This document shows positions 28,881-36,615 of a stretch of 64,000 nucleotides of DNA, one piece after another; the stretch's first letter is position 1, and each line of letters opens with the position of its first letter. The notes beneath the pieces were generated by a model, which was not told the origin of the DNA, ran no database searches, and worked only from the letters and a program-made list of their open reading frames with translations. This stretch comes from Sulfurovum sp. (GTDB lineage Bacteria > Campylobacterota > Campylobacteria > Campylobacterales > Sulfurovaceae), in NCBI GenBank assembly GCA_030949725.1, contig JAUZSE010000018.1, positions 1 to 64,000 of the forward strand. The letters are read 5' to 3'. The position numbers and the translations under genes are program-made.

Positions 28881-29851
28881 TTACATATCCAAAGGGCTAA
28901 GTACTTTACCCTTGTTCATCTCTGCTACAACGTGAGTATAAATCATAGTAGTCTCTACAGATTTATGCCCCAATAACTCTTGTATAGAACGTAAATCTAT
29001 ACCACTCTGCAAAAGATGTGTGGCATAAGAGTGTCTAAAAATATGAGAAGTTACTCTTTTGTGTATCTGTGATTTAGCAGCAGCCTGTTTAATATTTCGT
29101 CCTAAAGTTTGTGGATGTAAGTGATGCCTACGAATGACATCAGATCTAGGATCTTTTGCAACATTACGCATAGGAAACAAAAATTGCCATTTTGTCTCAT
29201 ATTTGGCATTTGGGTATTTCCGTTCTAATGCATGTGGCAGATATACACTGCCGTAACCATCATCCAAATCTTTTTGATGTAAGGCTTCTACACTTTTTAC
29301 TTGCACTTTGAGTTCATCTTTGAGCTTTAGAGGTAGTGGCACTAGTTCTGTCACTAAGAGATTTACTTTCCCATATATAGAGTTTATCAAATCCAAAGTC
29401 AATATCTTTAATGCGTAGACTGAGTACCTCATTCATTCTAAGTCCACATCCATACATAAGTGTAACTACAAGTTTATAAATCCCACTAAGGTTTTGTAGT
29501 ACTTTATGCACTTCTTCTTTCGTAAGAACGACAGGTATATGTTTGCGTTCTTTGGCTCTCAGTGCCTGTATATTCCATTCACTCACATTGACTCCCAATA
29601 CTTCTTTGTAAAGAAAGAGTATGGCATTAAATGCTTGATTTTGTGTTGATGGACTCACCTTTTTTTTGTGTAGCCAAATGTGTTAAAAATCCTTCGATTT
29701 CATCTTTCCCCATCTCTACAGGATGTTTTTTATTGTGAAAAAATATATAGTGTTTTATCCAAAAGGTATAGGTCTTTTCTGTAGACATACTATAGTGCTT
29801 AAATCGTATCTTATCACGCACTATATCTAATAATTTTTTCTTTATCTCCAC
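28881..29851 (-). pseudogene. intI: Integron integrase IntI, two frameshifts
   Basis: Reconstructed across three frames, this is a tyrosine recombinase of about 323 residues. The N-terminal part reads FKHYSMSTEKTYTFWIKHY and THLATQKK, then STQNQAFNAILFLYKEVLG. Catalytic residues are Arg in [12 protein letters not shown], His/Arg in [12 protein letters not shown], His in [10 protein letters not shown], and Tyr in MIYTHV. The extra segment found in IntI but not XerC/D is present ([37 protein letters not shown]). GTG 29851 has AAGGAG six bases before it. Shifts lie at a T8 run (29659-29666, one base too long) and near 29344. Confidence 0.86.
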
Positions 29852-29999
29852 AATAAACTCCTTTTTGTTTAAGTAACAAAATGTGCTTTTATTGTCTATA
29901 TCAACAAATAAACGAACAAAGTGTTCAAATATCGGGTAATTAGCCAATAAAAACACACGGTATATTTAAGAATAGTAGCCAATATCAGAAAAAAACACT

Positions 30000-30026
30000 A
30001 AAAATATGTCATATTGACATATTTTT
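30000..30026. promoter_or_regulatory. Perfect palindrome, candidate operator
   Basis: Two perfect 12-base arms (AAAAATATGTCA and its reverse complement) surround TAT. It sits in the divergent region between intI and the cassettes, so a dimeric regulator bound here could control either. It does not match a LexA box. With T and A runs at both ends, a bidirectional terminator is a weaker alternative, because the stem is AT-rich. Confidence 0.5.
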
Positions 30027-30080
30027 TAAAATAAACATTCATTTAGAGTGTTCGTTTATTTACTATATATGAGCCTTTTA

Positions 30081-30089
30081 TGCTATACT
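30081..30089 (+). promoter_or_regulatory. Candidate cassette promoter (extended -10)
   Basis: TGCTATACT is an extended -10 element (TGnTATAnT) pointing into the cassette array, 17 bases before the presumed attI crossover and 42 bases before the first start codon. No strong -35 is seen. It would play the role of the Pc promoter of known integrons. Confidence 0.45.
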
Positions 30090-30130
30090 GTTCGTTCAAT
30101 AAATAGTTAGCTACCACAAAAGGATAATAA

Positions 30131-31018
30131 GTGCAAACTATAACACTTGACAATCAAAGAGTACTAGCCTATTCAGAATATGGTAATAAAGATGGAAAAC
30201 CTCTATTCGTTTGTCATGGATTAAATAGTTCTAGACTTGAAGCAAAAATATTACATCATTTAATTTCCAATTCGGATTATAGGATAATAGGAATTGATCG
30301 TCCAGGAATGGGAGGCTCAAGCTTTCAAAAGGATCGTAAGATATTAGATTTTACTGATGATATAAGTTATATAGCAGATAGCCTTAACATTAGTAAATTT
30401 ACTATAATTGGAACTTCAGCTGGAGCACCGTATGCTCTAGCATGTGCATATCAGATACCTGAAAGGATAGTATCTTGTCACATAGTTTCAGGTTTAGGTG
30501 CTATTGAAGAGAGTTTTGATAGTTTAAGTGATGAGAACAAAAAATTTATTACAATGGCAAAAAAATATCCTTGGATTATCCAACCTGTGTTTTGGTTATT
30601 AATGGGAAGACTTTCTCAAAATAAAAATAAATCTGATAAATTTCTAACTAATATAATACAATCTTTAGATGAAGTTGATAAAATGGCATTAAATGAGCCT
30701 ATTATACGTTCTTTGTTTATAGAGTCCTTTAGAGAATCTTATGCAAATGGTTCAAAGGGAACTGCATATGACTCGATATTAACTTATTCAAAACCTTGGG
30801 GCTTTAAATTAGAAGATATTAAATTTAATAACATTTATCTATATAATGGCGGAAAAGATTTAAGTATATCACTTAAAATGGGAGAAAATATGAATAATCT
30901 TATTGATAATTCAAAATATACACTCTATGAAAGTGATGGACATTTATCTATAATCATTAATCATATATCAGATATTAAAGAAAATATAACAAGTACTTGG
31001 AGAAAATGTGACAATTAA
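30131..31018 (+). CDS. Alpha/beta hydrolase, cassette 1
   Basis: A 295-residue alpha/beta-hydrolase fold protein. It has the oxyanion HGLNSS, the nucleophile elbow GTSAGAPYAL (Ser near residue 98), an acid candidate in YNGGKDLSIS and the His in SDGHLSIIINH. The substrate is unknown. It begins with GTG behind AAAAGGATAA, 24 bases into the first cassette, so it is the gene nearest the presumed cassette promoter. It overlaps the next ORF by 11 bases. Confidence 0.82.
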   Translation: MQTITLDNQRVLAYSEYGNKDGKPLFVCHGLNSSRLEAKILHHLISNSDYRIIGIDRPGMGGSSFQKDRKILDFTDDISYIADSLNISKFTIIGTSAGAPYALACAYQIPERIVSCHIVSGLGAIEESFDSLSDENKKFITMAKKYPWIIQPVFWLLMGRLSQNKNKSDKFLTNIIQSLDEVDKMALNEPIIRSLFIESFRESYANGSKGTAYDSILTYSKPWGFKLEDIKFNNIYLYNGGKDLSISLKMGENMNNLIDNSKYTLYESDGHLSIIINHISDIKENITSTWRKCDN

Positions 31019-31428
31019 AAATAAAAGAATACATGGAAAATTATTAATGATTACAGGAGTTGTGCATGTATTACTTGTAATAATGCCTGGAGTTTTTGGA
31101 GAGCAATTTTTCCAATTTTCAAAAAATATATTTTTCAATATAAATAATGGGTTATTAGGTTTTCCTCTTTTTGGTGGAACTATAAATAATCAAGAACTTG
31201 CAAGTTTTTGGTTTTTTATGCAGGCGCTTGATTTTTATGTATGGTCAACTCCTTGATAACTATGAAAAGAAAAATGCTTACATTGACAAAAATATTTCAA
31301 TAGTATTTATCTTAGTCTCCCTTATTGGTGCATATATGATTCCACTATCTGGAATGACATTTTTGTTACTTCCTCAAGGTGTATATATGTATCTCCGTAG
31401 TTTAAAAGTCAGTAAAGGAAAAATGTGA
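31008..31428 (+). pseudogene. Small membrane protein (DUF6463-like), one frameshift, cassette 1
   Basis: GTG 31008 opens a protein with two N-terminal hydrophobic stretches (LLMITGVVHVLLVIMPGVF). It reads to ELASFWFFMQAL and then goes out of frame at an extra G near 31230. The other frame continues IFMYGQLLDNYEKKNAYID, ISIVFILVSLIGAYMIPLSG and ends at 31428. Restored it would be about 139 residues with four membrane helices. The DUF6463 label is from general resemblance. Confidence 0.62.
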
Positions 31429-31850
31429 ATTTAATTGCCTTTATTGTCACAATCACACTAACTATTGCAGGTTTATTTCATTTCTACTGGGCATTAGGTG
31501 GTAAACTTGGGCTAGATAGAGCCATACCAACAGTTGATGGTCAAGCTCTATTCAGCCCTGGAAAAATTCTTACAGTATTAGTTGGGTTTATTATTTTAAG
31601 TTTTGCATGGATTGCTTACAACTTAGGTTTTAATGATTTAAGTTTAACTTCTTACTCTCAGCAAATAATTTATGCTGGATGGTTTTTATCAGGAATATTT
31701 TTTCTTCGTACTATTGGAGATTTTCATTCTATTGACTTATTTAAAAAAATAAAATCAACAAAATTTTCTGAATTTGATACTAAGTATTTTATCCCATTAA
31801 CATTATTTTGGGCTATCTCGTTTGGATTACTAACATATCAAGTGTCATAA
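31425..31850 (+). CDS. DUF3995-type membrane protein, cassette 1
   Basis: A 141-residue protein with four predicted helices. Its opening (LTIAGLFHFYWALGGKLGLDRAIP) and the FSPGKILTVLVGFIIL segment resemble DUF3995 proteins of unknown function. It starts within ATGTG/GTGA overlap of the previous gene's stop. It is the last gene of cassette 1 and ends three bases before the attC box. The three overlapping genes look like a small operon captured as one cassette. Confidence 0.7.
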   Translation: MNLIAFIVTITLTIAGLFHFYWALGGKLGLDRAIPTVDGQALFSPGKILTVLVGFIILSFAWIAYNLGFNDLSLTSYSQQIIYAGWFLSGIFFLRTIGDFHSIDLFKKIKSTKFSEFDTKYFIPLTLFWAISFGLLTYQVS

Positions 31851-31853
31851 AAA

Positions 31854-31985
31854 GCTAACAAAACGTAGTAGAGAAATAAGTTACCCAGCCGCGTTTTTTC
31901 CGCTATAATTGTTAAAGAAAAAAGAACTGTTAAGAAGTTGAAAGATGAAAAAAGGGTAACTTATTTCTATACTCGACCGTTAGAC
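31854..31985 (+). repeat. attC1
   Basis: R'' GCTAACA (31854-31860) and R' GTTAGAC (31979-31985) enclose arms AGAAATAAGTTACCC and GGGTAACTTATTTCT, which pair perfectly, with an offset nearer the ends as in attC bulges. The total is 132 bases with a long variable terminal part. Cleavage is expected between 31979 and 31980. Confidence 0.85.
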
Positions 31986-32001
31986 TACAAAAGGAACATA
32001 A

Positions 32002-32754
32002 TTGAGTAATACAAACAAATGGAATGCAGACAAATATAATAAACATGCTGACTTTGTATCAAATTTAGCATTTCCAGTTATAGAATTATTAAATCCAAAA
32101 GAAAATGAAAAAATATTAGACTTAGGTTGTGGAGATGGTACACTAGCTGTTGAGATTGAAAAATTTAATGCACAAGTCATAGCAGTAGATTTAAGTGAAA
32201 GTATGGTTGCTAAAACTCAAGAAAAAGGAATTCAAGCTTCTGTTATGAGTGCTACTGAATTAACTTTTCAAAAAGAATTTGATGCCGTATTTTCAAATGC
32301 TGTTTTACATTGGGTTAAAGATAGCGATAAATCAATCAAAAAAATATTTAGCTCCTTAAAACCAAAAGGACGATTAATTGCAGAATTCGGAGGCTATGGA
32401 AATATAAAATTTCTAACTGATGCTATGCAAAAAGTTTTTAATGAGCATAAAGAGTTTGGTACATTTAATAATCCTTGGAACTTTCCAAAAAATACCGACT
32501 ATAAGCAACTTTTAGAAGACAACAAATTCAATGTTGAATATATTGAACTAATTCCTCGACCTACAAAAATTGATGATATTTCAAACTGGCTAGATATTTT
32601 TGCAAATGGAATAATTTCTCATCTAACACAAGAACAACAAAGTGTATTCAAACAAGAAGTAAGAGAGATATTAAAACCAAAAATCTATTCTGAAAAAGAT
32701 GGATGGGTAGCTGATTATGTAAGATTGAGATTAAAAGCTTACAAAACAGTCTAA
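32002..32754 (+). CDS. Class I SAM-dependent methyltransferase, cassette 2
   Basis: A 250-residue Rossmann methyltransferase with SAM motif I LDLGCGDGTLAVE (residues about 38-50), the acidic loop VDLSESMV, and motif FDAVFSNAVLHWV. It resembles trans-aconitate methyltransferase/BioC-like enzymes; the substrate is unknown. The start is TTG with AAGGA about six bases upstream, 22 bases after the cassette junction. The stop codon TAA is embedded in the attC R'' box, as is common for integron cassettes. Confidence 0.85.
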   Translation: MSNTNKWNADKYNKHADFVSNLAFPVIELLNPKENEKILDLGCGDGTLAVEIEKFNAQVIAVDLSESMVAKTQEKGIQASVMSATELTFQKEFDAVFSNAVLHWVKDSDKSIKKIFSSLKPKGRLIAEFGGYGNIKFLTDAMQKVFNEHKEFGTFNNPWNFPKNTDYKQLLEDNKFNVEYIELIPRPTKIDDISNWLDIFANGIISHLTQEQQSVFKQEVREILKPKIYSEKDGWVADYVRLRLKAYKTV

Positions 32755-32816
32755 CAAAACGCAGGAGCCAATATTTTACCCTAGCGGGAAAATATTGCTC
32801 TCCTCGACCGTTGCTC
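32749..32816 (+). repeat. attC2
   Basis: R'' GTCTAACA overlaps the methyltransferase stop codon; R' is GTTGCTC (32810-32816). Arms AGGAGCCAATATTTTACCC and GGGAAAATATTGCTCTCCT pair imperfectly around a five-base loop. The total length of 68 bases is close to the classic 59-base element. Confidence 0.8.
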
Positions 32817-32830
32817 GAACGCTTCGCATT

Positions 32831-32965
32831 CGAACAACGGGGGCGTGGGTTGAACACCCACTTGCTGCCCGATGCTAGGCATCGAACAACAAGCGGGAGA
32901 AGCGAGCATCCAATGCGAAACTAAACTTTCTCATCGGCTGTCGCTTACCCACGCCCCCGTTGTAT
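32831..32965 (+). repeat. attC3, GC-rich, in an ORF-less mini-cassette
   Basis: CAACGGGGGCGTGGGT (from 32835) and ACCCACGCCCCCGTTG (to 32962) are perfect 16-base inverted arms about 96 bases apart. GTTGTAT serves as the R' box (32959-32965). The site begins only 15 bases after attC2 ends. The stem interior holds further small hairpins (GGGTTGAACACCC; GATGCTAGGCATC). The base composition is unlike the AT-rich surroundings. No ORF fits in the 149-base cassette. Confidence 0.72.
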
Positions 32966-33047
32966 CCAAGTATCCACATTATCTGGAAATTTGAATATGC
33001 CTATTTTATGAGAATGGATTGGTAAATTAAATTTCGGAGTAATTAAA

Positions 33048-33359
33048 ATGAAAAGATTAGTATTAGGATTGACTTTATCCGTATTAGTAAGTATAAGTGC
33101 AAATGCTGAAGGTTATCAGCATGGTTGGAAATCTTATGAAAAACCACAACCTGGAGCTAGTTATGGTTCGAGAGAAACAAACCCATATGGAGCTGGTGGT
33201 TCAAAATCATATGGTGCTGGTGGTGGCAGAAGTTATGGTGCAGGTGGCGGTAAAAGCTACGGAGCTGGAGGAGGAAAAAGCTATGGTGCAGGTGGTGGAA
33301 ACTCATACGGTAAAGGTGGAGGGAAGAATCCATCAAATCCATGGAGTGTATCAAATTAA
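33048..33359 (+). CDS. Secreted glycine-rich repeat protein, cassette 4
   Basis: This 103-residue protein has a clear signal peptide (cleavage after SANA, residue 20) and a Lys/Gln/Pro segment, then six tandem octads of the type YGAGGGKS (residues 47-94) and a short polar tail. It looks like a low-complexity secreted or surface protein; adhesin-, ice- or silk-like roles cannot be distinguished. The start has GGAG before ATG 33048. It is followed in the same cassette by a GIY-YIG protein. Confidence 0.72.
   Translation: MKRLVLGLTLSVLVSISANAEGYQHGWKSYEKPQPGASYGSRETNPYGAGGSKSYGAGGGRSYGAGGGKSYGAGGGKSYGAGGGNSYGKGGGKNPSNPWSVSN
33186..33329 (+). repeat. Six 24-bp tandem repeats coding for octads
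   Basis: Six in-frame units encode YGAGGSKS, YGAGGGRS, YGAGGGKS (twice), YGAGGGNS and YGKGGGKN. The DNA copies differ at synonymous sites, so they are not a very recent expansion, but slippage could change the copy number without changing the frame. Confidence 0.85.
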
Positions 33360-33436
33360 AAAATAACCTTTTGGCTTTTGAGTTACTTTTAAAGTGATTT
33401 ATAAGCCATTATGTAATAAATTAGGAAAGGAAAATT

Positions 33437-33775
33437 ATGGCGACAATAGGAACATTAACCTTAACAGGTTTATCAGGTAATAAATATAAATTTAATGTAT
33501 ATTCGTTTGATACAACTTTTAAAGAACTTGGGGCAATTTATTATATATCTAAACGCACGACAGACAGTAACGGGAAAGGTACTCATTCAAAAATATATAT
33601 TGGAATGACAGGTGATTTATCAACTAGATTTAATAATCATCATAAAGAAGATTGTTTCAATAAAAAGAATGCAAACTGTAAAAGTATTCTTATTGAAGAA
33701 AATAAAGAAACAAGACTAGAAATTGAAGCTGATTTAATTGAATCTTTAAACCCTCCTTGTAATGGTGATATATAA
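33437..33775 (+). CDS. GIY-YIG domain protein, cassette 4
   Basis: This 112-residue protein has a GIY-YIG nuclease-like fold: GAIYYISKR in the first strand, KIYIGMTGDLSTRFNNHH with the Arg helix, and the Glu region EIEADLIESLNPPCN. The order and spacing fit small standalone GIY-YIG proteins. An AGGAAAGG site precedes ATG 33437. The function might be nuclease or DNA binding; nothing in the sequence fixes a target. Confidence 0.75.
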   Translation: MATIGTLTLTGLSGNKYKFNVYSFDTTFKELGAIYYISKRTTDSNGKGTHSKIYIGMTGDLSTRFNNHHKEDCFNKKNANCKSILIEENKETRLEIEADLIESLNPPCNGDI

Positions 33776-33813
33776 GATAAAGATATGGATATATACTTTT
33801 AAAGCACAAAAGA

Positions 33814-33949
33814 TATAACAAATCGTAGCAACAAAAATATGTTACCACAGCCGATTTTTAGCTTTGAAAACTTCAGAGATTTAGCTACCATTGTAGAACT
33901 TAAAAGACTACAGAAATGGGTAACATATTTTTGTACTTAGCCGTTAGAC
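33814..33949 (+). repeat. attC4
   Basis: R'' TATAACA (33814-33820) and R' GTTAGAC (33943-33949) enclose perfectly pairing arms CAAAAATATGTTACC and GGTAACATATTTTTG, followed by the AGCCG segment next to R'. The site is 136 bases, with a long variable terminal loop like attC1. It starts 39 bases after the GIY-YIG stop. Confidence 0.84.
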
Positions 33950-34059
33950 TCACACTGAAATATTCCTAAAAGAAAATTATATGTCAATTTGCCAAGTTTT
34001 TATACTTAAATTATATAAACTGTATAATACAAAATCAGATACAATAAAAGGTTGCTAAA

Positions 34060-35357
34060 ATGCTACATAACAATATAATAAATAGAGACTTAGAATTTAA
34101 GCAACTTCCCAATGAGCAAACTGATAAAGTTTTAAAAATAGACGCAAATTATCTTCACTTGAATATAAAACAAAAGTTAGATTTTTCAAAAACTATGTGG
34201 AACAAAAAAAAATTATCTAATCCAAATGCAAAGATAAGACTTGCAACAATGTTTTCTGGAATAGGAGCAGTTGAATTTGCTTTAAAAAGATTAAAACTTT
34301 CCACTAAAATAATTTTTGCAAGTGATAATGATAAGTTTGTAAAACAAAGCTATTTTGAGAATTATAAGATATCAGAAGAAAATTGGTATAGTGATGTTAT
34401 TAATATTGATGGCAATAAATATAAAAATAAAATAGACTTACTTGTTGGTGGAAGTCCCTGCCAATCTTTTTCTATGATTGGAAAAAGAAAAGGATTTGCC
34501 GATACAAGAGGAACATTATTTTATGAGTTTGCAAGAGTAGTTAAAGAGAGTCAACCAAAAGTTTTTATATATGAAAATGTTAAAGGGTTGACTAACCATG
34601 ACAAAGGAAATACCTTTGAAACAATTCTCGCAACATTTGATGAATTAGGTTATAAATATTCACATAAAATTTTAAATGCAAAGAACTTCGGCATGGCTCA
34701 ACATAGAGAAAGAATATTTGTTGTTGGATTCTTAGATAAGTCAAATGATTTTGATTTTCCTGAACCAATAGAGCTACAACACACTATGCAAGATTTTTTA
34801 GAAGATTATATAGATAGCAAATATTATCTAAAAGAAAAAGGTGTAAAATTTGTAACAAGTTCCAAAAATAGAAAAAAAGATACACTCAAATTAATGGGGA
34901 TATAGCTCTTTGCCAAAAAGCCAATCAGCAATTTAATTGGCATGGCGATTTTATATATGAACAAAAAGGTCACCAAGAGTTCAATGAATTTGTTTTTGAT
35001 ATAAAAGAAGTTGAAGAAAAATACTATCTTTCTGAAAAAGTAAAAACTTATGTATTAGCTGGTGGAACAAAAAACTTTAAAACTTCAACTAAAACAGACC
35101 TAGAAGTAGCAAGACCACTTTTACAATCTATGCATAAAATGCACAGAGCAGGAGTTGATAATTATGTTACTCATAATAAAGGCAGAATCAGAAAGCTAAC
35201 ACCAACTGAATGTTTGAGATTGATGGGTTTTGGAGATGGTTTTAAACAAGTTGTTAGTGATACTCAAATGTATAGACAAGCAGGAAATAGTATTGTTGTT
35301 GACGTTTTAATAGCAATTTTAAAACAGATGGACATAAGTAAATTTGGAGAGTTGTAA
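34060..35357 (+). pseudogene. DNA cytosine-5 methyltransferase, one frameshift, cassette 5
   Basis: An m5C methyltransferase with all the catalytic motifs: I FSGIGAVEFAL, IV GGSPCQSFSMIGKRKG (nucleophile Cys), VI ENVKGL, VIII QHRERIFVVG, and [11 protein letters not shown]. The frame is lost in the A7 run at 34872-34878 (one A short). The next frame continues [21 protein letters not shown] and [14 protein letters not shown], to the stop at 35355-35357. Restored, it is about 432 residues. The HNH nuclease gene follows immediately, forming a restriction-modification pair. Confidence 0.84.
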
Positions 35358-36452
35358 ATGAGTGAATTACAAAAGATAAAAATTGGTGATACCGAATATA
35401 ATATAATTGATTCCATTCAAAATTTACGTGCAGAAGATAGTTTTATTTTTCGACAAAATAAATTATCCTTGTATAAAGGCAACGGTGAAGCTAGAAAATA
35501 TGTTGGTAGCTACTTAGGTTCAAATGGTAAAAGATTAATTGATTTTTTTAATTATAACGATTGGGGAAATACTAAAAAGAATGGAAAAAGAGTTTATCCT
35601 ATAATTCAACAAAACTGTTTTTCAGCAAAACTAATCTAAAAAAATATCTATTTGATGCAAGAATTGAGTATCAAAAGCAAGAACAAGTTTACCACAATGA
35701 TATTTCAGATGACTTTGATAGTCATCTTGAAAAAGTCCATGAACTAACGGATAATTTAGTAAAATTTTCAATTTATGATGTCTCAGACTTTATAGATGAT
35801 AAAAAGCAAAGTAGAGCATATATTCGTTCTGATGAAAAAATTTGGGATACTTGGAGAAAACTAATTCTACCTAATATTAGCTATTTATCTATATTGAAAT
35901 TATCCCCAGTAGCGAAGAATGAAGAAAATATAATTTTTTATTTTAGAATTTTATTAGATTATCAGTTTAGGTCTATAGTTCATCCAAAACTTTCAATAGA
36001 AGTAGCAGAGGAAAAAGTAAAAAGAGAAAAGGAAGTTTCTAAAAAATCAAAATCACGAGACGGTCGCTCAAAAGTACAGGAAACAAGTATTAGATTACAT
36101 GCCACAATGTCCATTCACCAAAATTTCTGATGAAAGATTGTTAATTGCAAGTCACATAAAACCATATGCTATATGCATTAGCGAAGATAATCAGAAAGAA
36201 GCTAGTGATTACTTAAATGGATTAGCCTTATCTCCAACCTATGACAAGCTTTTTGACCAAGGATATATAACATTTTTAGATAATGGTGAACTGATATGTG
36301 GAACACAGTTAACCCCTTACACATGGGAAAAGTTAAGTATTAATCCAAATGCAAAAAATAAAATGAGAATTTATCCAGAAGATAGAGAAGAGTACTTAAG
36401 ATATCATAGAGCTCATGTATTTCAAGATGATATAAACGATTTACTTTTATAG
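35358..36452 (+). pseudogene. HNH restriction endonuclease, two frameshifts, cassette 5
   Basis: Three consecutive frames give one protein of about 364 residues. The N-terminal part (GDTEYNIIDSIQNLRAED) shifts at the T5 run at 35618-35622. The middle (KKYLFDARIEYQ, FRILLDYQFRSIVHP) shifts at the A4 run at 36070-36073. The C-terminal HNH domain (LDYMPQCPFTKI, LLIASHIKPYAIC, DYLNGLALSPTYDKLFD) is of the HNH_2 type used by restriction enzymes. It starts directly after the methyltransferase stop. Homopolymer sites suggest sequence errors. Confidence 0.75.
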
Positions 36453-36467
36453 CTAACTAAACACAAA

Positions 36468-36534
36468 GTCTAACAAATACGAGGAACGAATAATTTCCCT
36501 AAAGGAAAATTATCGCTCACGACAACCGTTATAT
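36468..36534 (+). repeat. attC5
   Basis: R'' GTCTAAC (36468-36474) and R' GTTATAT (36528-36534) flank arms GAACGAATAATTTCC and GGAAAATTATCGCTC (imperfect pairing). At 67 bases it is a compact attC. Its left arm, AACAAATACGAGGAACGAAT and beyond, is repeated exactly in the truncated attC6. Confidence 0.83.
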
Positions 36535-36615
36535 GATGAAGCAAACTCATTAATACAATGCAAATTATAATTTAGATAAAATACCTATCTATTAAATCAT
36601 TAAGGTATTACGATA

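Larger units (their letters stand above)
29852..30112 (+). other. Integron platform: probable attI region
   Basis: The 260 bases between intI and the first cassette hold the expected attI. The crossover triplet is probably in GTTAGCT at 30106-30112. Upstream lie two direct copies of TGTTCGTT (30049-30056 and 30089-30096), 40 bases apart, and an inverted copy within AATAAACGAAC (29907-29917), which is the exact reverse complement of GTTCGTTTATT at 30050-30060. These spaced repeats are good candidates for integrase-binding sites, by analogy with DR1/DR2 of attI1. Confidence 0.6.

Noticed and set aside
28881-29851. Recombinase as XerC/XerD or a phage integrase
   Set aside because: The segment [18 protein letters not shown] to [11 protein letters not shown] is typical of IntI and absent from Xer proteins, and the array of attC sites lies on the expected side.
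30000-30026. Palindrome as a LexA (SOS) box
   Set aside because: It lacks the CTG-N10-CAG type pattern, and Campylobacterota generally lack a classic LexA.
32755-32966. Dense hairpins as a CRISPR array, tRNA or rho-independent terminator
   Set aside because: There are no regularly spaced direct repeats, no tRNA cloverleaf or T-loop signature, and no T runs. R''/R' boxes with GTT fit two attC sites better.
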